A DNA stretch of 64,000 nucleotides from the NCBI GenBank assembly GCA_002286715.1, contig NSJX01000057.1:97535-161534 (forward strand). The letters are read 5' to 3'. The translations under genes were made by a program, and so were the position numbers. Of this stretch, positions 1-10,831 are shown piece after piece. Position 1 is the stretch's first letter; every line of letters starts with the position of its first letter. Source of the stretch: Dentipellis sp. KUC8613 (lineage: Eukaryota > Basidiomycota > Agaricomycetes > Russulales > Hericiaceae). The notes under the pieces are model-generated. The model was not told where the DNA came from and made no database searches. It saw only the letters and a list, made by a program, of their open reading frames with translations.

Positions 1-10
1 CAATGTACAG

Positions 11-1479
11 CTAACGATGCCAATAAGTCACCAGCCATGTAAAAGACCCAGTGCTCTTACTCACAGCGAAGCCCGTCCAAGCCGCGATCCTATAAAAAAA
101 TGGGACAACCCTTGTTCTAGACAACCAAGAAGCAGGTCCCCTTGAATCCTCGACTGCCAACCAGACTGACAGAACACAATCGTCCCGTTGATCTGATGTG
201 CCTGTGACAATTCGCCGTTCTCTGCCATTCTCGGCGTAAGCCTGGATAAGGAGTTTTAGAGTTTCCCAATGAACCTGAAGCGCAGCGTGTCTTTACCATC
301 GCTTGGACAACTTCTGCCTTGGAGCCTAACGACAAAGGGTGAGGAGACGTCTACGTTGAAATTTTGTATGCTCACCATCCTCGCCGTGACGTAAGGTCTG
401 AACAGTGTGAGTTGGTTGCTTCACGTCTATCAAACGAACTGTCCCAAAGCTTGATCCGATAACGACGAAATCACCCCCATGAATGTAGACTATCGGAATC
501 TTGATATTCTTCTCACCGCTTGAGTGAAGACTGTTCGCGACGTATTTTGCATCCGCAGTTGCCATTGAGGATCTCGTGAGGGAATACCAGTCAACCCCGT
601 CGCAGAGGTTCGTGACAGCAAGATTACATCCCCCTGGTGCAATGCTTAGGCCTCCGCTGCCATGAATCACAGGTTCGTATCGTCGAAGTTTCCGGGGAGA
701 TAAAGGATGGAAGCTTACATGCGGGTAGCTCTTGGAACAATTCTCCACACTGGATCAGGGTCTGCATACCGTACGTTCCAACCTCTATGGTGCCAATCAG
801 TCACGAAAGCGACGACTGGTGGAAGATTATACGTCACTCACACGATGCCACTGACGACATATGCGACTACGAGTTCATCGTTGGCAAACTTAAGCTCGCA
901 GGCCTGAGTCAGGGGCTCCGAGACCAATGCCTGTAGACCAGGGATGGTAGGCGGCGCTGGCAGTACGCGCCGATCCGTCAATGATGCTGATAATGACTAA
1001 GTAAAGAACAGACGTAAATTTATGAGAACACATACACAATGTTCCTTGCTTGAAAAGATAGACGGATGGTCCGCACGCAATAGCTACGTCACTGCCATGT
1101 TGAGCTATTGAGTATATCTCTTCTTTCGCCACGCTCTCCATGATGATATAGTCGGACCGCTAGAGACGGCAATGAGTTATACGAATACTCCAGTGAGAAG
1201 AACGCAGACGAGATGTTGTAGGCGTAGCTGTATTATGTGTATATCCCCTGCTGCATCTCCTACGATGATGGTGTCTTTGAACTGGTCGCTCCATGCGATA
1301 GCCGTGATTGAGGATATGCACCGCATTTTCCGCACCTCCTTCGTGAAATCTCCTGTAAATACGCGCAGAATACCGTCCTCACCACCGCTTGCGCAATACG
1401 CTGCGTTCGGGGAGAAGGCAATCACGTTGATGCTATCGGTAAACCCGGTGATCTGTCTCTGAAGGCGATATCTGGCCAT
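11..1479 (-). CDS. WD40-repeat protein, seven exons, 381 aa
   Basis: Splicing by eye gives exons 1479-1210, 1159-1036, 986-842, 784-719, 656-376, 325-297 and 241-11, an open frame of 382 codons. Blades typical of WD40 proteins are visible: an N-terminal unit with INVIAFSPNAAYCASGGEDG followed by LRVF, then TAIAW, then DIHIIQL. Later come LAVTNLCDGVDWYSL and a C-terminal unit with RIVTGTSD and VLSVW. Similar short WD40 proteins are numerous in agaricomycete genomes. They probably act as protein-interaction platforms, but the partner is unknown. The ATG at 1479-1477 fits the family N-terminus. The stop lies 11 bases from the window edge, so a further 3' exon outside cannot be excluded. No disabling mutation is seen. 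Confidence 0.75.
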
Positions 1480-1497
1480 TGTTGAAAATCGACAGAG

Positions 1498-1546
1498 GGC
1501 GGCGGCGGCGGCGGTGGTGGTGGTGGTGGTGGTGGTGGTGGTGGTG
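1498..1546. repeat. GGC/GGT trinucleotide microsatellite
   Basis: About five GGC units run into about ten GGT units, just upstream of the WD40 start codon. On the minus strand this would lie in the 5' untranslated region or promoter of that gene. Read in frame it would give poly-Thr/Ala, but the conserved start is downstream, so coding is unlikely. Confidence 0.85.
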
Positions 1547-2924
1547 CGAAGAAGAGTAAACATGCCTCGCAGCCCTCAGCACTGAACACACGTGGGTACA
1601 TGCAACAACCTCGTTGTACTGGAACGTCACGCTAACCGTGTTGCACAGCAAGCCACGTACAAGCGTCAGGCTGGGCTCAGTGGCGTGGCAGGCCGCATAG
1701 AATCTCAGCAAGCCATCTCCATAACAATGGAAGTAGAGTTTGGACCTAGGGGAACAATAAGAGAGACTGCAGTTGTTGGATGAATTGAGACATGATGCAC
1801 AATGCGTTAACTAGTGATGTTTTTCTAAGAGAAGCATAGCAGTGTCAGAGCTATCGGGTAATAGTAGAACAGGTATCTTACGGGACCAAAAGGTAGAGGT
1901 ATGGGGTGTGCTACACGATGATCGCCCGTGTTATCAGCCTCATTGACAAGCAATTAAACGAGTTGAAAAACAAGACAACACATCCAAGCTCCCCCAGGGC
2001 TCCTTGCACCTGGGGCACCTTTCGTAAATTTTACAAAGCTAAGGCTAGCTTGTACCAGAACCGCCTGCGCGACAACCAGCTGTACCTCCTATGATCGGAT
2101 GTGAGGACAGTGCGCCGTTGATTCCGCATGCGTTGATCAGGACGTAAGGACGGCGCTGGTCTTGCGAGAACAGGAATCACCATGTTGAAGTCGTGATGGT
2201 ACGTCGCCGCTCGATTTCAGGCCGGGGCAGCTGAGTGATCTCATCTCGTGGCTCTCAGCTCTCGAAACATCATGAAAAAGACATAGCTCTTACTTACTGT
2301 TGGAATGGCGCCCAAATGAGTGCGAACGGCCTTGAAACTGTTGATAGCGGTGTGGCAATTCAATTCGTAAGAACTTGCGGACTCGCGCAGAGAAAACGAA
2401 GAGCAACCGTCCAAGACGCGGCCGTTGTGGGAGAAAATCGATGTTGCGACTCCACTGGCCTCGATTTCTATCATTGGCTCGAGACATGCAGTACTTACAC
2501 GAGTCGTTCGTCACGCGTCACACGTCACGCGTCATTGCACAATTCTATCAAGAGTCAAAAGGGAACCGCCGAGACCTCCCTTGATCCACATCACAGCCCT
2601 GCGGGCATTACCTGGTCTCGAGAGCGACATTCTGCTCAAATATTGCCAAAGCGACGTTCAACAATCATACGTGCGAAGTCGCAGATACTTTCCACTTTTT
2701 CTGTGAACCGACCAGCTCAAGACTCCTGAAGACTCACTGTGCTATGCAACGTACAACTCGCCCGTATCAATGCTGCATGAGGATCATGCTCTCTTCGAGC
2801 ATGATTCACGCCGATCAACGCGAGCACAGGACCCAATGTTACAGACACCCGAACGGCGAGCTTGGATTGACAAAGATCAGTGAGCTCACACGCGAAGACA
2901 GGCGCAATGTATTGTAGTAGTGCT
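1547..2924. other. Intergenic, with one unassigned exon-like stretch
   Basis: No complete gene is recognisable. On the minus strand, about 2480-2297 has a coding-like reading that ends at a good donor (gtaagtaag near 2297). What follows does not splice into anything I recognise. It may be a relic exon or belong to the neighbouring decayed gene. Confidence 0.35.
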
Positions 2925-4397
2925 TCAGATCGAGGGGAAATTTCCGCTGGCCAGCATCTTGTCCTTGTCACACTTCCCCGAATTCCCGGCCTCTTTTGCC
3001 ATCTCAACCGTCGTGTATCCAAGCTCCGCAGTCTGTACAACGGAGGCCTGCGTGAACCAGACGGACGAGCGGCGGCCGTCCCTGCCGTCCGAGTACTCTG
3101 TTGTCTCGAGTGTCGGGAGTTCGCCGTCTGGCGTCGTGACAATCAGGGAGCCTGCGAACAGAGACAAGAAGACATTGGTGCACACATTGAAGGGAGTATA
3201 CCAAACCTGCTTACGATCAGAATTGAAATGCATAAACAGCGACGAGGGGTAGGCCACGAAACCTCCAGGCGGAACCTGGATGATGACACCCGCCTCCCAA
3301 AGCACCAACCATGCACGTTCCTTGCGATGAAACCTGCCTGGAGAAGTCCTCCTTAGTCTAGGAAGTTTGCTGACAGGGGGAAACACACACCGTGTACAAA
3401 TACAAGGCAGACACCAAATGCAACATTCTTCCAATCCACGTGAGGGAGGCAGTACACACGAGGAGCCTCGTCACTGGGGTAGTTGAGGCAGAAGTTGAAG
3501 AATAAATCGTAGTCTGATCTAATTCCGTGCTTCTCCTCCAGCAATCTCGCACACGTATCGAACCGCTGGGCAGTTTGAGGGAAGTGGCGTCTGACGAATG
3601 CACACCCAAGTTTTCTGACATGGTCGGCAAAGTGAAGACATGCTACCAAGTGGGAGAGCGAGAACACTCACGTGAGACGATCTGCAGGTCCACCTGGGTA
3701 GAAGAAGTCTTTCAAAGCCTCAGCGTGCTGCTGGGTCCACGGAGTCACGCCTGGTTCCTGGAATCGTTTTCTTTAAGTACGATTGCCATGCGAATGGTCC
3801 ATCGTCATACCTGCAGATTGTTACGGTGGTAGCCCGAGATCATAAACTTGTGGTCTCCGCGGACATTCTTCTCGATTGTAGATTTGGGTATCTTCGCCCA
3901 CCTGGGAACGAAGGTGTCACAACGACTGTCATAGGCTGGCAGCAGCTCGCGCATGCAGATATCTCACCCGGAACGCACAAACAAGTTTCGACGATCGATG
4001 TTGCCGATGAGAGTGGGTGGTTGGGCACTAAGGCTGCAGAAAAATTCTTTTGTGGAAGGATCGTATTTCTGTAGGAGCCAGTGAATTCTGGTCGTCGAGT
4101 CGGCGTCGTTCTCGCGTTGGTGTAGCGGATCGCTGTCATCATGATCAGTGCATATCTCTTTCTCACGTTTCTGTCCCGTGCGCACGGAGTCGTATTGACA
4201 ACATCCGGCACGTTGACGGCGGGCGCGAGGAGTGCCTGTAAGATCTTTTCGCGCACGATCTCGGACTTGTAAGCTCGACCAGAGCGCGTGCTACCTACAT
4301 CTCCCAACAGCATTTGCACGAGCGGGTCCGCATTGCCATTTGGCTGTTGATATTGCTGCTGCATGTGGCGCCAGACAGCCAAGTCAGCCAGATCCAT
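2925..4397 (-). pseudogene. 2OG-Fe(II) dioxygenase-like agaricomycete family gene, in-frame stop
   Basis: Several spliced blocks match an expanded agaricomycete family with a 2-oxoglutarate dioxygenase-like core. An N-terminal block has the ATG at 4397 or further upstream. A middle block includes FVPRWAKIPKSTIEKN and GYHRNNLQ. A core block has PHVDWKN, giving an HxD metal motif, then VLWEAGVIIQVPPGGFVAYP and a later His in SLFMHFN. The tail contains VWFTQASVVQTAELGY. An in-frame TGA at 3966-3964 separates two otherwise co-linear blocks (RRNLFVRSG and CMRELLPAYD). I found no frame-preserving intron of normal size that removes it. The gene is therefore probably inactivated by a CGA-to-TGA type change, or there is a base error. 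Some relatives have been grouped with Tet/JBP dioxygenases; that link here is inference. The start is uncertain. Confidence 0.55.
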
Positions 4398-5122
4398 CGC
4401 AGATGAGACACGATGTTGCCCGTCACGTGTGACGGGACCAGAGGGCACACTGCCCACGGTATGGACAACGTGAGCAGGTTTGGAAAGGTAAACAGGAAGA
4501 GATAGAGTCTTATGATAATAGCCGTGCAGGCTGCCTATCATAGGAGTTGTGCTGTTGCGTGCTATCGGTATGGATGGACGCGGACTACCCGGGATGGGTG
4601 TGTTTGTGCCCTATCCCACCTCATTCCCTCCGGTATCGTCTCAATACCGTGACAAAAGATCCGGTCGGCTACAGAGAACGCGCTACACCTCCACTTCTAC
4701 TGCATCCCGATGAGAAAATAAAGGGGAAAAAAAGAGTGGACAAGTCGAAAATGGAGCGGCCTATCATGGGTGACGCAGCTTATTAACGGGGCGCCGGACG
4801 TGCGAGTCAACGGTGTACAGTGGCAGGCCTCTACGCATGTTGTGTATTGTAAATCTCCGCACTTAGTGTAAGCCAGTGGCGAGTTGTTCGGTCGGCCTCT
4901 AACCAGGCGTTGGCGTGAATCACGGCTGCCGGCTGAGTTCGCTCGGAGTTCACTTTAGCCGGTACTCCTGCCCGTAGTGCTAGCTAGCGGATTTTGAGCG
5001 CAGAACGGCTGGTACAAGCCTACCTCTGACCTTGCAAGCTGGCGACATGGGTTTATCTCGACGCTCTTACACGCGGTGCTCTGCCTGTGATTCTACGGTG
5101 TCACTCACAAATTGTACAGCAT
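4398..5122. other. Intergenic, nothing recognised
   Basis: Only short unconvincing reading frames. It should hold the promoter of the minus-strand gene ending at 2925 and the 3' flank of the gene ending at 5123. Confidence 0.5.
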
Positions 5123-8069
5123 CTACGTCGTGCCCTTCTGTACTCCTCGACGCTCCGCCCCTTTTAGCCTCTCAGCCTCCCTGGTAAGCGTTGTGATGAC
5201 ACTTAGTACAACGTCAGTTGAGAGGGACGCGTCTAGATTTAACATCACTTACTCCATGGTGTCATTCCCATATGTAATATCAAGCTCAGGACGTGGCTGC
5301 AGTACGTCTTGTACCCACAGAGCCTGCTGGCTGCTGAGCCAGCCACGGTCATAAAAGTTGATTGGGAGGCGCTTTGGTGCCACAGTGCGGGTGCTGACTT
5401 TCTCAGACGCTTTGCGACGACGAACGTGCTGGCCACGGGCATCAGACCTGGCTTTCGCCGACCTTGTGAGGCTATAGATGACGTCCAACGTCCCCATCAC
5501 CCGCCGAAACTCGGCGGAGCGCCATTGCGGGCGGGTGATGGTGTACGTTTTTTGGCCCAGGGAGGAGTCAGATTCATCACTGGACATGCCCGCGATGCCT
5601 AGAGCGTCGAGAACACCAACGAATTTATGAAGGTTTTTGTATTTGTGCACCATTTCCTTTCGGCGGTCGAAATCCTAGGGAATGGTAAGATGCGGGGCAT
5701 ATTCTCAAGCAATACACCTACCGTTTTCTTCCGCTGGTAACTGCGCCCCCTTGCCAGGTCCCCTTTCGCCTCTGACGGCGACTTGACTGATGCATTCCAG
5801 CTAGCATGGAGACCTTTCACTCGAGTGAAGAATGCGTGCTCAATCCTCTGCCGAACGACGCTGTTGTCCGGAAAGTCGTGCTTCTGCGTAAGATGTTTGA
5901 TGAAGACACGAGACGCAGACACGTTCCAAGGAGACCTCGGAGTGCCTCGGACGTTGATACAAAAAGCTTCAATCGGACAGGCGTAGGCTGCCTCGCCGCT
6001 CTTGATCCAGAGCTCATCGAAGCTCTTGAGCTCCTCGGTGGATGGGCTGCGGCCGTACATTGCGTTTCCGGTCTTTGAGAACAGCTTGGTGAGCTCATCA
6101 CGAACTAGAGCCTGGTTTGTGTCAGGAGAGGCCGTCGAGATAAGGAGGAAACTACCTACAGCGAGCGCATTTTCCTCTGGAAGACGAGCCCTGCGTTGTT
6201 GTCCAGAACGCGTCCTCTTCTGTGGTAATGCGCCGGCCCTGACGGGCTCTACGTCGGAAGCACCCTGGCGTAGGCTCGTTTTAATCATACTGGCCATAGC
6301 ACTATGCTGTGCTTGAAGCGCAGTGGTGATACCATTGCAAGCAGATATAAGATCATTTTTTGTGGCATATTCACTTCGCTGAAGATGCCGTCAGGACATG
6401 CCGATCACACGGATCTTAGAAGGCTCACAGATGCAGCAGGAGGGTTGAAACCTCCATCCGTAGATCGGTCGGCCGTCTGACGCCACCCATTGCGGTCAGC
6501 ATCTTCCTCATCGTCTGCATCCTCTGGGCCTCCGTCATAGCCGAGCCCACCCTCTTCTTCCCACATGTTGGGTTCTCCCAGACCCATCGAGGCGGCGTCC
6601 TCAATGAAGACGTCTTCGTCCATCCTCTGATAGTGCGCTTCAACAGTGATGTCATCCGTGAATGGTCGCTGGTCTTCGAATTCAGTTTCGTATCCGTATT
6701 GTTCTCGTTCTTGTTCTTGTTCTTGTTCTTGTTCTTGTTCTTGTTCTTGTTCTTGTTCTTGTTCTTGTTCTTGTTCTTGTTCTTGTTCTTGTTCTTGTTC
6801 TTGTTCTTGTTCTTGTTCTTGTTCTTGTTCTTGTTCTTGTTCTTGTTCTTGTTCTTGTTCTTGTTCTTGTTCTTGTTCTTGCTCGTCTCTGCCTTCGTCT
6901 GCATAGTCGTACACTGGCCGTGACGTGCTGGAGTCGAAATAGTCATCAGGGTCATGAGATGTCGACTCGTAAAGTCGAATAGGGCGACGTTGGTCATAGG
7001 TCAGAGACACAGGTTGTTCCTGGGGGGAGACACGGCAATGCAACTGCTGTGAGCCAAACCATTCATCCTCAACATCTTCTGTCCGCGGGCGCGGGCCTGG
7101 GGTGAAAAAATCGTCTGGATCGTGCAGCAGATGGCTAGAGGAGGATGATGCGTGACGGGGCTGCGAATGCCGAGAATCAGGAGAAACGCGACGATCTGAC
7201 GGATCGGGGGTCGGTAAATGGCTCGCTCGCGTAAAAGTGGATTTGGAAGTCGGCTTGAGCATTGTATGAGAAGGCGGACGCAGAGTGGCGTCAGGATCCG
7301 CAGTGGAGAGTGCGGGTGAAGAAATTCGCGAAGGAGTTTGGAATGTGGAAGAAGCTCGCAGTGCGGAAGGCCTCAGCAACCCAAATGAACGTGGAGAGGG
7401 AGTAGGAGACCGCCTAGAGGACGCAAGAGAGGACTTTGAAGACCCAGACGACGACGGTCGGGGAGACTGACCACGTGATCGTGAAGCGGACGAATGCATA
7501 GACAGAGGGCGGTCAGGGCGAGCAGTCCGCAGCGATGACACGGCTGCAGCTCCACTCTGGACATACGCAGAACGACCGCGAGTGCTTGCGCGGCTGGGTA
7601 GCATGTGTGGTGAACTGCCGCGCGGAGTGCTGGACGCTTGGGGAAGAAATTCCTGAGTCGTCGACGGTCCGAGAGTCGGATTCCTTGAGTGGACTAGCAG
7701 TGGATCGACGTCGTCGAAGTCAAGGCCTGCATTTTGTGCGACAGCTTCTAGAAGGGTGAGTGTTGGTTGAGCGGCAGAGCTAGAGGCTGGCCGTTGGCTT
7801 GATGAATCTGTGGACAAGCTCTGTACGAGGTGTGAATTAAATCACGCCATTGGCACAAAAAGCGGACGTACATTTGACAATTCTTGGGATGTAAGGTATT
7901 TACCTGAGAGGCGATCGAAGTATACAAAGCTCCTTCGCGTAGATGACCACGTTCTGACGTAGGTTGACGAGTTGCAGTCAGCAGCCTCGCTATCTGCGAA
8001 AGCAGGGCTATCCTCCCTGATCGATCCTGACCGGGGCTGTTTTGGTGCCAATGGCGAATTATTACACAT
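5123..8069 (-). CDS. Large disordered protein with (Glu-Gln)n tract, multicopy agaricomycete family, 908 aa
   Basis: Exons 8069-7872, 7820-6429, 6378-5722, 5674-5253 and 5180-5123 sum to 909 codons, all with GT-AG introns. Residues 1-66 include FVYFDRLSGKYLTSQEL. Residues 67-530 are Ser/Pro/Arg-rich and disordered, with about thirty Glu-Gln pairs followed by an acidic segment. The third exon begins RSEYATKNDLISACNGIT, probably helical, followed by a folded-looking region (SFDELWIKSGEAAY, ASRVFIKHLTQ). The C-terminal part contains KFVGVLDALGIAGMSSDESD and PINFYDRGWLS. The GMSSDES segment marks a multicopy agaricomycete family of unknown function; no enzymatic motif is visible. The ATG at 8069 is the only in-frame candidate in the first exon, but the true start could be an upstream exon. 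Nuclear location is a guess. Confidence 0.7.
6708..6882. repeat. Hexanucleotide TTCTTG tandem repeat, about 29 copies
   Basis: Nearly perfect hexamers lie inside the second exon of the minus-strand gene and encode alternating Glu and Gln. Because the unit is six bases, copy-number change keeps the frame, so the tract is likely length-polymorphic. Exact length may be unreliable in a short-read assembly. Confidence 0.95.
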
Positions 8070-9133
8070 TCAAATAGGTATGAAAGGTCAATGCGTACTG
8101 CTTGCCTGCCAATCGTCTGGCGACTGCGTTTCGCTTCAGGCTCGTCGGCCGAGGAAGGCAGAGTAAGAGGAGGTGATGCTATATAGATTCAGATGAATGT
8201 CAATGTCAACAAAGCCTGTATAGAGCAATGGTTCACCTCGCTGGCCGGAGAAAATTGAGCGGATATCGTATGGCATCGATGTATCGTCTGGATCAAGGAA
8301 AAGGCCACTATATCTGCGACCCGAGAATATCTGTGCCCGGGAGATGCTCAGAGTGTGTGTGGGAGGGAGAGGGAGGGTATGAAACAGGAAGAAACAGAAG
8401 TGAATTCTCTAAAAGAACAGGGTATCTCAGGATCGATAGGGGCTCGGGGGAGCTGGTGGGATGTTGACAGCGCTTGTTTATTAGTATCTCCGACTATACA
8501 CTCCCGAATCACACTACACCTACAGCGGCCGAGAAGTAGATCTTGATCAATTCCCGTACACGTTAGTTAGAGATCATAGGGATATAAGTGCGCGACTTCA
8601 CCTATAGCTCTGCCAGTAGAGGACGACTCGAGATAGCAGACAGTCCCCCGCCGAGCCAACTTTCGTGCCGCAGGGCTGGCAATAGTCAATACCGCACAAT
8701 AACTGCAGGTCTGAGCCGCGAGCTCCGTGTTTCCGCACGCTCATGAGTTGAACAATGAACGTTAACATTAATGAATTCGACAGGGCTGTCGGCCGCTGTG
8801 ACTAGTGACATCTGTGTGACACTTCGCAAGTCACATAGCGCTGTTCATCGGAACTGCCTTGTCGATTACTAACTGCTCAGAGAGGGAAGCTCTGCAGCGT
8901 GGAGTAAGGGTCGCAGTGCCGCGGACCGCACCCGAAAACAGCAAATTTATAATGAAAGCAATTAGATACGCCTGGTATCTGCATCACAGCTTCATAAGCT
9001 AATAAACTACTAGTCGAAGGGACAACGCGGAGATGTGCAGAGACTAGACTGGAATATGATTGGAAAAAGGGAAGGGAAGGAAGGACGGGGACAGGTATGT
9101 ACTTGGAAGGCTGAGGGAGGAAGCGAAACCCTA
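8070..9133. other. Intergenic, nothing recognised
   Basis: No coding-like frame or RNA gene was seen. It probably contains the promoter of the minus-strand gene starting at 8069 and the 3' flank of the gene ending at 9134. Confidence 0.5.
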
Positions 9134-9776
9134 TTACAGGAGTGCAGAAACAACAAGGTCATACCATCCTAGCTGTTTCGCAGCATAGGCAACCATAAGG
9201 ACGAGCATGAGCCCTAGGAGTGCGCACAAACAAAGCTGAAGAAAGAAATCTTCAGTATCAGACAGTCAGCATCCATGATCGTTGAAACCCTTACGACGGT
9301 CGAATGAAGCAGAGCGATATCCCTTTTCAATCCTCGCAACCTACGATTCGACTCCACCTCTTTGTCCTGAATTGCAGCCATAATGCCGCCGACACCTTCT
9401 GCCCATGATCGTCGCAAGGCAGACAGCTTGTCACGGATCGAGACGACGACGTGGTAGGTGCTGTGGCTGATGTTTATGAAAGTTCGCCCGTTCTTGACCG
9501 CCGCATTCTTCGTTTCGGCCATATCTGCTCTCAGCCCATCGAGCATAGACTAGGTAAGATGCACGTTAGTAACTATACGCGCAAGGACCAACGATGACGG
9601 CTCACGCTCATGGCTGCTAGAACGTTGTCCACGCTATCCAAATCTGAGACCCCGCTCAGACTATCCAAACTAGCCTGACTTTCCGAGACGTCGCTGACGC
9701 TGAGCAACTCGATCTGTGACGCATGTGAGGCGCCGTTGACTGCGTAGTCGGGCGCATTGTCCTGGGTGCGTTGCAT
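9134..9776 (-). CDS. Small helical protein with C-terminal membrane segment, 175 aa
   Basis: Exons 9776-9606, 9549-9295 and 9235-9134 give 176 codons with all introns in phase 0. The N-terminal third is acidic and Ser-rich. The middle (about 58-142) is predicted helical, with charged heptad-like runs such as DKEVESNRRLRGLKRDIALL. The last exon encodes one strongly hydrophobic segment (LCLCALLGLMLVLMVAYAA, about 143-161) and a short tail. This is the layout of a tail-anchored protein. I do not recognise the family. Three more small genes of the same design lie at 16.8-20.6 kb. An in-frame extension upstream of the ATG at 9776 is possible. Confidence 0.6.
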
Positions 9777-10831
9777 ATCAAGCGAGTAGTATTGACGAGC
9801 GGAAGGAATTGAAAGGAATCCGGAGCGTTTCTGCAGGACAAGCCATATCGAGAGCCCTGTATATATTCAGCCAGAACATCGTGAGATGAATGCGTGGTCT
9901 CGAGGCGGTAGAGAAGAAAATGAGCCGTACCACACGCGCAGTATCGATGATCGGAGGCGCGAGGAGGACGGGAGGAGCCAAGTTACATGGAAAGCCCTTG
10001 AGGCTGACCCGTGGAATAAAGGCGGAGGCGGGCTGGTAGCAGCCGAAGCCACTCCTTTGTGAAGTGGCCAGATCGATATCAGAAAACAGACGATATGCGC
10101 GCATTGTCATCCACGCTTCTGTGGGTCCACAGGAAGTTTCGGAGTTTCAATCTTGCCTGGGAAGAATGTCGCGAAGAGGAAAGCGTCATGGAAGCCTACC
10201 CGCTGAGGACTACAGAACCTCGCTGGAAAGGCGAGTTCTGAAGCGCGCGATCTGAAATGTACGAGAGATTCGGAAGAGATAAAAGCCTACGCGGACTCAA
10301 GATCGGCGTATTGCGCCGTACGGTGTGGTGCCGAGGTGAGGGTCGTTCCTCATGACCCTCACCCGACTATGGGTTCCACTTGTGCCATCATACACGTAAG
10401 TGAAACGAGGTGGCTTGGAAGGGCGCATTTGGACTCTTCTAAGCTGTTATCAGACCACCAGGTCATCGCCAAAAACAACGGCGATAACGTCTAAGCGCTG
10501 GGCGAGCTCAGATGGCCGCGGTGAGGCAGAAGGGCGCCGGCGCTTGCAACGTGGGGCGAGGAAAGCGTGCAACTGCGTTAATCGATGCGACAGCTTGTTG
10601 GGCGACGATCTTGAGAACTAGGTGTTGATAGCGACAATATTCGAGCCCCCTCAAACTCGCCCAGGCCGTGCTTCACCAGCTCTTAGCCCAGAGGACGCCG
10701 TCACCAACGTCCTCGTGCTAGGCTTCGCGATCTAGTTGCCATTTCCCATTCAGTCACACGGCTCACATAACAGACACGTCCCAATCAGATCCCCGCGCCT
10801 CCTGCCTCCCACCCCCTACAACTTGCTCGCC
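9777..10831. other. Divergent intergenic region
   Basis: It lies between a minus-strand gene starting at 9776 and a plus-strand gene starting at 10832, so it should contain both promoters. Short frames in it have no coding character I trust. Just upstream of 10832 is a C-rich pyrimidine stretch typical of fungal 5' leaders. Confidence 0.5.

Noticed and set aside
6633..6982. Plus-strand frames of Leu-Phe or Ser-Cys repeats across the hexamer array
   Set aside because: They are shadows of the TTCTTG repeat. The minus-strand reading splices into an exact 909-codon gene.
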